This document shows, piece by piece, positions 42,275 to 47,586 of a stretch of 47,586 bases of DNA (within the stretch, counting starts at the first letter, position 1; every line of letters begins with the position of its first letter). Location of the stretch: NCBI RefSeq assembly GCF_006351005.1, contig NZ_VENP01000026.1, forward strand, positions 1 through 47,586, given 5' to 3'. The DNA is from Miniimonas arenae (lineage in GTDB: Bacteria; Actinomycetota; Actinomycetes; Actinomycetales; Beutenbergiaceae). The notes under the pieces are model-generated. The model was not told the origin of the DNA. It worked only from the letters and a program-made list of their open reading frames with translations, and made no database searches. Made by a program: the position numbers and the translations under genes.

Positions 42275-42470
42275 CGCCGCTCTTCGCCGGCGCCGGCACC
42301 ACGCAGATGCCGTTGACGCACAGGCCGTCCCCGTCCCCGTCGGCCGCCGTGGCCGGAGCGGCCGCCACCGGGTGCCCGACCATGACGAAGGGCGAGCGGA
42401 CGGGCGACGGCGTGGGCTCGCCGTCGTGCACCGCCCGGGTGGGCTCGCGCGCGGACGAGGCCGCGCTCAC
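42255..42470 (-). CDS. Possible small protein with a CVNGIC motif, coupled to the DsbA-like gene
   Basis: A 71-residue frame whose GTG start overlaps the stop of the DsbA-like gene (GTGA). The end reads DGDGLCVNGICVVPAPAKSG, a CxxxC pair in an otherwise low-complexity Pro/Ala-rich chain. No family is recognised. Stop-start overlap favours a real gene; the length and composition, and its place in a 192-bp gap, leave doubt. Confidence 0.4.
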   Translation of the reverse strand: MSAASSAREPTRAVHDGEPTPSPVRSPFVMVGHPVAAAPATAADGDGDGLCVNGICVVPAPAKSGVRPAAD

Positions 42471-43159
42471 GAGGCGGTCACCGACGTCGCACCCGCGCGC
42501 GCCGCGCGGGCCTGCCGCAGCGCGGCCGCGAACACGTCCGCGGACTGCGCGCCCGACACCCCGAGCGCACCGTCGACCACGGTGAACGGGACGCCGTTGA
42601 TGCCGTAGGCGCGCGCCTGCGCGACGTCGGCCCGCACCGCGGGCAGGTACCGGTGGTCGGCGAGGGCCGCCCGGGCCTCCGCGGCGTCCAGCCCGCTCTC
42701 GACGGCGAGCGAGACGAGCTCCTCGACGTCGCCGACATGGCGGTTCTCCGTGAAGTAGGCGCCGAACAGCCGCTCCTTGAGGTGCTCCTGGACGCCGCGC
42801 TCGCGCGCGAGGTGGAGCAACTCGTGGGCGAGCACGGTGTTCGTCTGGCGCGCGGTCTCGAGGTGGTACTCGAGGCCGTCGCCCGCGGCGATCTCGGTGA
42901 CGCGGGCCATCATGGCCCGCACCTGGTCACGCGGCATGCCCTTGCGATCGGCGAGGAAGTCGACCGAGGTGCCGTCGTAGTCGACGGGGACGTCGGGGGC
43001 GAGCTCGAACGAGCGGTAGACCAGCTCGATCTCCTCGCCCGTCGCGGCGACCGCCTCCTGCAGCCGACGGCGTCCGATCCAGCACCAGGGGCACTGGACG
43101 TCCGACCAGACCTCGACCTGCAGGGGTTCACCCAGGGGTTGACTCACGGCTTCGCTCAC
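42467..43159 (-). CDS. DsbA-family oxidoreductase, FrnE-like
   Basis: A 230-residue cytoplasmic thioredoxin-fold protein with active site CPWC (Cys23-Cys26) in SDVQCPWCWIG, a helical insertion at about 60-160 and the cis-Pro loop GINGVPFTVV. The length and motifs match the FrnE/2-hydroxychromene-isomerase-like DsbA branch. There is no signal peptide. GTG 43,159 is the first start in frame after the ROK gene. It may share a transcript with the ROK gene 86 bp upstream. Confidence 0.92.
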   Translation of the reverse strand: MSEAVSQPLGEPLQVEVWSDVQCPWCWIGRRRLQEAVAATGEEIELVYRSFELAPDVPVDYDGTSVDFLADRKGMPRDQVRAMMARVTEIAAGDGLEYHLETARQTNTVLAHELLHLARERGVQEHLKERLFGAYFTENRHVGDVEELVSLAVESGLDAAEARAALADHRYLPAVRADVAQARAYGINGVPFTVVDGALGVSGAQSADVFAAALRQARAARAGATSVTAS

Positions 43160-43244
43160 GCAGCGTGCAACCCGTGGCCGGCGCTGCGCATTCCGTCGGG
43201 CGTTCCGTCGGGCGTTTCCGTCACGCCGCCCGCCAGGCCGCTCC

Positions 43245-44468
43245 TCAATCGGTGCCGTGCCCGACGACCACGCGCTCGGGGTCGGCGAGCACCGCGAGCA
43301 CGGGCCCGAGCGCGGCCCCCTGCAGGCTCGGCAGGTCGTGCACGCGCGCGGCGTCGAGCGCCGGCCGGGCCCACGGGTAGGCGAGGACGCGCGTGGCCAG
43401 CTCGGCCTCGAGCGGGGCGCGCAGCTGCGGCAGGAGCGGGGCGAGCGTGCCGCCGAGCACGAGGGTCTCGACGTCGAGCAGGTTCACCGCCGCCGCGAGC
43501 GCGACGCCGAGCGCCCAGCCCGCCTCCGGCAGCGGTGTGCGCGCGAGCGCCTGGGCCCCGACGTACTGCTCGAGGCAGCCCGTCGCGCCGCAGCGGCAGC
43601 GCGGACCGGCGGGGTCGACCGTGAGATGCCCGAGCTCGGTGGCGAAGCCGTGCGCGCCGCCCTGCACGCGGCCGTCGACGACGTGCGCGCCGCCGACGCC
43701 GATCCCGCCGGACAGGTAGAGGAACGAAGCGCCGCCGCGTGCGTGCGCCTCGGCGACCGCGGCGAGCGAGGCCTCGTTGCCCACTGCGACCGGGATCTCG
43801 TCGGACGCGTCGGCGCCCCGGGCGTCGCGCAGCGCCGCGCGGACGATCGCCTCGGCCGGCACGTCGACCCAGGCGAGCCGGGGGGCGTCGAGCACCACGC
43901 CGTCGCGCACGATGCCGGGCACCGCGACCTCGACGCCGAGGAGCGTGAGCCCAGGGTGCTGCGCCGCGGCCTGCTGCCAGGTGAGCGACGCGAGCGTCGC
44001 CAGCCGGGCGAGGGTGTCGGCCGGCGACGGCGCAGCGAAGTCTCCCCGCACCTCGCGCTGGGCGAGGCGTGCGCCGGTGAGGTCGACGACGACGGCGGCG
44101 AGGTGGTTGGCGCCGACCTCGAGCCCGAGGCCGGCAAGCGTCCCCCGGGCCAGACGGACGGGCGCGGCGGGGCGGCCCACCGTGCGCGCCGTCGTCGACG
44201 GCGACCACTCGAGGATGCGCGCGGCCAGGAGGAGCTCGACCAGGCTCGAGACGGTGGCGCGGGTGAGGCCGGCGCGCTCGGCGACCTCGGCGCGCGACAG
44301 CGGCTCGGCTCGCGCGACGTGCTCGAGGACGAGCGCGAGGTTGTGGGTTCGCAGGGCGCCCTGGCGTGCGGCGTCGCGGCGCCCCCGCGGTGAGGCGTCG
44401 CGCGCCGACGCCGACACGCCGCGCGGCTCGCCGAGATCCTCGTCCACGGGGTTGACCGTAGCGCACAT
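43245..44468 (-). CDS. xylR: ROK-family repressor of the xylose genes
   Basis: A 407-residue ROK repressor. A winged HTH lies at about residues 40-95 (PLSRAEVAERAGLTRATVSSLVELL) and a ROK sugar-kinase-like domain follows, with the zinc motif CRCGATGCLEQY. It is divergent from xylA, the usual XylR arrangement in Gram-positive bacteria, with xylose as expected inducer. ATG 44,468 has TTATAG 4 nt upstream and no ribosome site, so it may be leaderless or start at a later GTG. Confidence 0.9.
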   Translation of the reverse strand: MCATVNPVDEDLGEPRGVSASARDASPRGRRDAARQGALRTHNLALVLEHVARAEPLSRAEVAERAGLTRATVSSLVELLLAARILEWSPSTTARTVGRPAAPVRLARGTLAGLGLEVGANHLAAVVVDLTGARLAQREVRGDFAAPSPADTLARLATLASLTWQQAAAQHPGLTLLGVEVAVPGIVRDGVVLDAPRLAWVDVPAEAIVRAALRDARGADASDEIPVAVGNEASLAAVAEAHARGGASFLYLSGGIGVGGAHVVDGRVQGGAHGFATELGHLTVDPAGPRCRCGATGCLEQYVGAQALARTPLPEAGWALGVALAAAVNLLDVETLVLGGTLAPLLPQLRAPLEAELATRVLAYPWARPALDAARVHDLPSLQGAALGPVLAVLADPERVVVGHGTD

Positions 44469-44472
44469 CCGG

Positions 44473-44500
44473 CTATAAGTTCATCCGGTAAATCAAATCG
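44473..44500. promoter_or_regulatory. AT-rich xylR/xylA divergent promoter and operator region
   Basis: CTATAAGTTCATCCGGTAAATC is the most AT-rich stretch here. TAAGTTCATCCGGTAAATCA is an imperfect inverted repeat, a candidate XylR site. TTATAG reads towards xylR. I could not fix the xylA -35 with confidence. Confidence 0.45.
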
Positions 44501-44547
44501 ACGACGATCGACGCCGTCGAGCAAGGATGCCGACGAAAGAGGCAGTG

Positions 44548-45729
44548 ATGGTGCGCGCAGCAACCCCCGAGGACAAGTTCTCGTTCGGTCTGTGGACCGT
44601 GGCATGGGCGGGCAAGGACCAGTTCGGCGACCCGACGCGGGCCGAGCTCGACCCGTGGGCCTACCTCGGCCCGCTCGCCGAGGCCGGCGCGTGGGGCGTG
44701 ACGTTCCACGACGACGACGTCGTGCCGTTCGGCACGAGCGACGCCGAGCGCGAGCGGATCCTCGAGCGCTTCAAGAAGGCGGCCGACGAGGCCGGCCTCG
44801 TCATCGAGATGGTCACGACCAACACGTTCAGCCACCCCGTGTTCAAGGACGGCGGCTTCACGGCCAACGACCGCTCGGTGCGCCGCTTCGGCCTGCGCAA
44901 GGTCATCCGCAACGTCGACCTCGCGGCGTCGCTGGGCGCCTCGACGTTCGTCATGTGGGGCGGGCGAGAGGGCGCCGAGTACGACGGATCCAAGGACGTC
45001 AACGCGTCGCTCGACCGCTACCGCGAGGGCATCGACACCGTCGCCGGCTACATCAAGGAGAAGGGCTACGACCTGCGCATCGCGCTCGAGCCCAAGCCCA
45101 ACGAGCCCCGCGGCGACATCTTCCTGCCGACGGTCGGCCACGCGCTCGGCTTCATCGCCGAGCTCGAGCACGGCGACATCGTGGGCCTCAACCCCGAGAC
45201 CGGCCACGAGCAGATGGCGGGCCTGAACTACACCCACGGCCTGGCCCAGGCGCTGTGGGCGGAGAAGCTCTTCCACATCGACCTCAACGGCCAGCGGTCC
45301 ATCAAGTACGACCAGGACCTCGTGTTCGGCCACGGCGACCTGCTGTCGGCGTTCTTCACCGTCGACCTCGTGGAGAACGGCTTCCCGAACGGCGGCCCGC
45401 GCTACACCGGCCCGCGCCACTTCGACTACAAGCCCTCGCGCACCGAGAACTTCGACGGCGTGTGGGCGTCGGCGAAGGCGAACATCGACACCTACCTGCT
45501 GCTCGCCGAGAAGGCCAAGGCGTACCGCGAGGACCCGCGCACCCAGGCGGCATTCGAGGCGGCCGGCATCTTCGAGGCCGCGAAGCCGACCCTCGCCGAG
45601 GGCGAGACCCTCGCCGACCTGCTCGCCGACCGCAGCGCGTTCGAGGACTTCGACGCCGACGCCGCGGGTGCCCGCGAGACGAACTACGTCGCGCTCAACC
45701 AGCTCGCGCTGGAGCACCTCATCGGCTGA
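44548..45729 (+). CDS. xylA: D-xylose isomerase
   Basis: A 393-residue class I (actinobacterial) xylose isomerase. From ATG 44,548 the first catalytic pair falls at His54 and Asp57 ([12 protein letters not shown]), the standard numbers for this class. [14 protein letters not shown] and [15 protein letters not shown] carry the metal-binding Glu and Asp residues. AAAGAGG lies 7 nt upstream; ATG 44,527 is an alternative that adds 7 residues. It converts the xylose released by the xylosidases of this window to xylulose. Confidence 0.96.
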   Translation: MVRAATPEDKFSFGLWTVAWAGKDQFGDPTRAELDPWAYLGPLAEAGAWGVTFHDDDVVPFGTSDAERERILERFKKAADEAGLVIEMVTTNTFSHPVFKDGGFTANDRSVRRFGLRKVIRNVDLAASLGASTFVMWGGREGAEYDGSKDVNASLDRYREGIDTVAGYIKEKGYDLRIALEPKPNEPRGDIFLPTVGHALGFIAELEHGDIVGLNPETGHEQMAGLNYTHGLAQALWAEKLFHIDLNGQRSIKYDQDLVFGHGDLLSAFFTVDLVENGFPNGGPRYTGPRHFDYKPSRTENFDGVWASAKANIDTYLLLAEKAKAYREDPRTQAAFEAAGIFEAAKPTLAEGETLADLLADRSAFEDFDADAAGARETNYVALNQLALEHLIG

Positions 45730-45736
45730 CGACTCC

Positions 45737-45790
45737 GGGGCTCCCGGCGGCGCGGGCGGCGCGTACGCCGCCCGCGCTGCCGGGAGCCCG
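45737..45790 (+). terminator. Long hairpin between xylA and xylB
   Basis: A stem of about 23 bp with one G/T mismatch starts 8 nt after the xylA stop. It may act as partial terminator or 3' stabiliser, keeping xylA transcripts above xylB. Confidence 0.7.
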
Positions 45791-45866
45791 GCCGTCCCTG
45801 CTCGTCCCGCCCGGCCCCCGGGCCGTGCTCCCGCCCGGCCCACCAGCACACCTCGAAGGAACACCC

Positions 45867-47300
45867 ATGTCCGCTCGCCGCCTCGTGGCCGGGATCGACA
45901 GCTCCACCCAGTCCGTCAAGGTCGTCGTCCGCGACGCCGACACGGGCGCGCTCGTGCGCAGCGGCGCCGCGAGCCACCCCCAGACCACCCAGGTCGACCC
46001 GCGCGTGTGGTGGGAGGCCCTCGAGCTCGCCGTCGAGCGCGCGGGCGGGATCGCCGACGTCGTCGCCGTCGCCGTCGGCGGCCAGCAGCACGGCATGGTG
46101 ACGCTCGACGCCGACGGCGAGCCCGTCCGTCCCGCCATGCTCTGGAACGACAACTCCTCCGGCCGCCAGGCAACCGACCTCGTGGCCGAGCTCGGCGCGC
46201 AGCGTTGGGCGGAGGAGACCGGCACGGTGCCGGTGGCCTCGATCACCGCGACGAAGCTGCGCTGGCTCGCCGAGAACGAGCCCGAGAACGCTGCCCGGGT
46301 CGCCGCCGTCTGCCTCCCGCACGACTACCTCACGTGGCGCCTGCGCGGGTCCAGCGACCTGCGCGACCTCACCACCGACGCGTCCGACGCGTCCGGCACC
46401 GGGTACTTCTCCGGTCGGACCGGCGAGTACCGCCTCGACCTGCTCGCGCACGCGTTCGGCCGCGACGACATCGTGCTGCCGCGCGTCGCGGGCTTCCGTG
46501 AGGCGGTCGGCCGCACCACGACGTTCGGCGCCGACGCGCTCGTCGGCCCCGGAACCGGTGACAACGCCGGCGCCGCCCTCGCGCTCGGCCTCGGGCCCGG
46601 CGACGTCCTGCTCTCGGTGGGGACCTCCGGCGTGGTCTCGGCGATCGTGGCCGACCCGCCCGCCGACGCCACCGGCCTGGTCGCCGGGTTCTCCGACGCG
46701 ACCGGCAACTACCTGCCCCTCGTGGCGACCGTGAACTGCGCCCAGGTGCTCGACGCCACGCGCGCGCTGCTCGGCCTCGACCACGACGAGCTCGCGCGCC
46801 TCGCGCTCGCCGCCCCCGCGGGCAGCGAGGGCCTGACGTTCGTGCCGTACCTGAACGGTGAGCGCACCCCGAACCGGCCCGACGCGATGGGTGCGCTCCA
46901 CGGCGTCACGCACGCGAGCTACACGCGGGAGAACCTCGCGCGGGCCTCGTTCGAGGCCATCGTCTGCGGGCTCGGCGTCGGGCTCGACGCCGTGCGCGCG
47001 CTCGGCCTCGAGGTCGCCTCGCTGCGCCTCGTCGGGGGCGCGGCGAAGTCGCCCGCGCTGCGCGAGGTCGCCCCGAGCGTCCTCGGTCAGGACATCCTCC
47101 TGCCCGCGCCGGGGGAGTACGTGGCCGACGGCGCCGCGCGCCAGGCGGCGTGGGTACTCGACGCTCAGGAGGACCCGACGGCGGACCTGCCCGCCTGGAC
47201 CGCGCTCGCGCACACCGCGACCGAGGTCGCGAGCGCGCCGAGCGCGCCCGTGGTGCGCGAGCAGTACGCCCGCGCGCAGGAGCTCTTCCTCTCGCGCTGA
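45867..47300 (+). CDS. xylB: D-xylulokinase
   Basis: A 477-residue FGGY kinase. N-terminal GIDSSTQSVKVVV, GGQQHGM and NDNSSGRQ, the ATP-site segment SVGTSGVVSA and C-terminal RLVGGAAKSPALREV match XylB. GAAGGA precedes the ATG. It phosphorylates xylulose to xylulose-5-phosphate for the pentose phosphate route and completes the xylose pathway after xylA. Confidence 0.95.
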   Translation: MSARRLVAGIDSSTQSVKVVVRDADTGALVRSGAASHPQTTQVDPRVWWEALELAVERAGGIADVVAVAVGGQQHGMVTLDADGEPVRPAMLWNDNSSGRQATDLVAELGAQRWAEETGTVPVASITATKLRWLAENEPENAARVAAVCLPHDYLTWRLRGSSDLRDLTTDASDASGTGYFSGRTGEYRLDLLAHAFGRDDIVLPRVAGFREAVGRTTTFGADALVGPGTGDNAGAALALGLGPGDVLLSVGTSGVVSAIVADPPADATGLVAGFSDATGNYLPLVATVNCAQVLDATRALLGLDHDELARLALAAPAGSEGLTFVPYLNGERTPNRPDAMGALHGVTHASYTRENLARASFEAIVCGLGVGLDAVRALGLEVASLRLVGGAAKSPALREVAPSVLGQDILLPAPGEYVADGAARQAAWVLDAQEDPTADLPAWTALAHTATEVASAPSAPVVREQYARAQELFLSR

Positions 47301-47319
47301 GGCGACCTCCCGCTTCCGC

Positions 47320-47353
47320 GACAGGCCCCCGCCCTCCCCGGCGGGGGCCTGTC
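47320..47353 (+). terminator. Terminator after xylB
   Basis: GACAGGCCCCCGCC and GGCGGGGGCCTGTC form a perfect 14-bp stem with a 6-nt loop, 20 nt after the stop. Confidence 0.85.
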
Positions 47354-47586
47354 GACGTGGGCCCGCGCCGCGGGAGCTGTTGCCGCGTCTGGGGTGGACG
47401 TGGCGGTGGCGGTGTCCACCCCGGCCGCGCCGCGGGAGGTGTTGCCGCGTCTGGGGTGGACGTGGCGGTGGCGGTGTCCACGTGGGCCGCGCCGCGGGAG
47501 GTGTTGCCGCGTCTGGGGTGGACGTGGCGGTGGCGGTGTCCACCGCAGGCGCGCCGCGGGAGCTGTTGCCGCGTCTGGGGTGGACG
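47354..47586. repeat. 62-bp tandem repeat running off the window
   Basis: CTGGGGTGGACG ends at 47,400, 47,462, 47,524 and 47,586, an exact 62-bp period over at least 3.7 units. Each unit has GTGGAC-N14-GTCCAC, able to form a hairpin, and a GCCGCGTCTGGGG block. Units differ mainly after GTCCAC. The period is not a multiple of three, and no frame is stable across units, so it is not coding. Confidence 0.92.

Noticed and set aside
43189-43222. Short direct repeat CGTTCCGTCGGG between xylR and the DsbA-like gene
   Set aside because: Only about 2.5 imperfect units of 12 bp; too short to separate from chance slippage, and no regulatory pattern is visible.
44527-44547. ATG at 44,527 as xylA start
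   Set aside because: AAAGAGG sits at proper distance before ATG 44,548, and that start puts the catalytic His at residue 54 as in class I enzymes. The earlier start is possible but less likely.
47354-47586. CRISPR array
   Set aside because: The 62-bp units are contiguous and nearly identical throughout, without variable spacers, and no cas gene is near.

Overview
The window comes from a very GC-rich (well above 70 % by eye) Gram-positive actinobacterium. The gene set (modular GH10 xylanase, GH67, GH39, GH3, several CUT1 ABC importers, LacI/ROK regulators, a BxlEFGA-like cluster) fits a plant-biomass degrader of the Cellulomonadaceae/Promicromonosporaceae type; the family assignment is inference. 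No rRNA, tRNA, integrase, transposase or CRISPR array was seen.

Region 1 (1-24,165) is a xylan locus. On the minus strand are a LacI regulator, a beta-lactamase-fold hydrolase and a GH67 alpha-glucuronidase, followed by a secreted GH10 xylanase with its own upstream dyad. Divergently on the plus strand are a GH3, an LplB/YtcP/LplA-type importer, GH39, a DUF624 membrane protein and GH42. The plan matches the aldouronate utilisation systems known from Paenibacillus: extracellular cutting of glucuronoxylan, ABC import of acidic oligomers, intracellular removal of glucuronic acid and hydrolysis to xylose. A second importer (24,165-20,907) with its own GH3 and a divergent LacI gene resembles the Streptomyces bxlEFGA/bxlR xylobiose system. 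Close behind this LacI gene lies a broken S66 peptidase gene.

Region 2 (26,100-40,094) is for rhamnose and rhamnogalacturonan: two paralogous LacI regulators, a CE12 acetylesterase, rhaI, rhaB, rhaD, rhaM, an MHS-type MFS transporter, a GH105 unsaturated glucuronyl/galacturonyl hydrolase, kduD, and a bifunctional rhamnulose-1-phosphate aldolase/lactaldehyde dehydrogenase gene interrupted by an in-frame ochre codon. The rhamnose promoters carry TGAAWCGNWTCA boxes and the transporter promoter carries related TGAATSSWTTCA boxes, which points to a LacI-controlled regulon.

Region 3 (40,300-43,159) holds an ArsR-like repressor divergent from an MFS exporter, with GATTGA/TCAATC dyads over what looks like a leaderless promoter, and a FrnE-type DsbA protein coupled to a possible 71-residue cysteine protein. 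Region 4 (43,245-47,300) is the xylose pathway: ROK-family XylR, divergent xylA, then xylB. It receives the xylose released by region 1.

The most unusual signals are non-coding or decayed: a 62-bp tandem repeat family at two loci 20 kb apart with the same period; 22-bp and 14-bp tandem repeats; a 61-nt inverted repeat; an 11-mer operator copy inside the xylanase signal-peptide codons; and two genes with nonsense codons. No wholly new system could be demonstrated.
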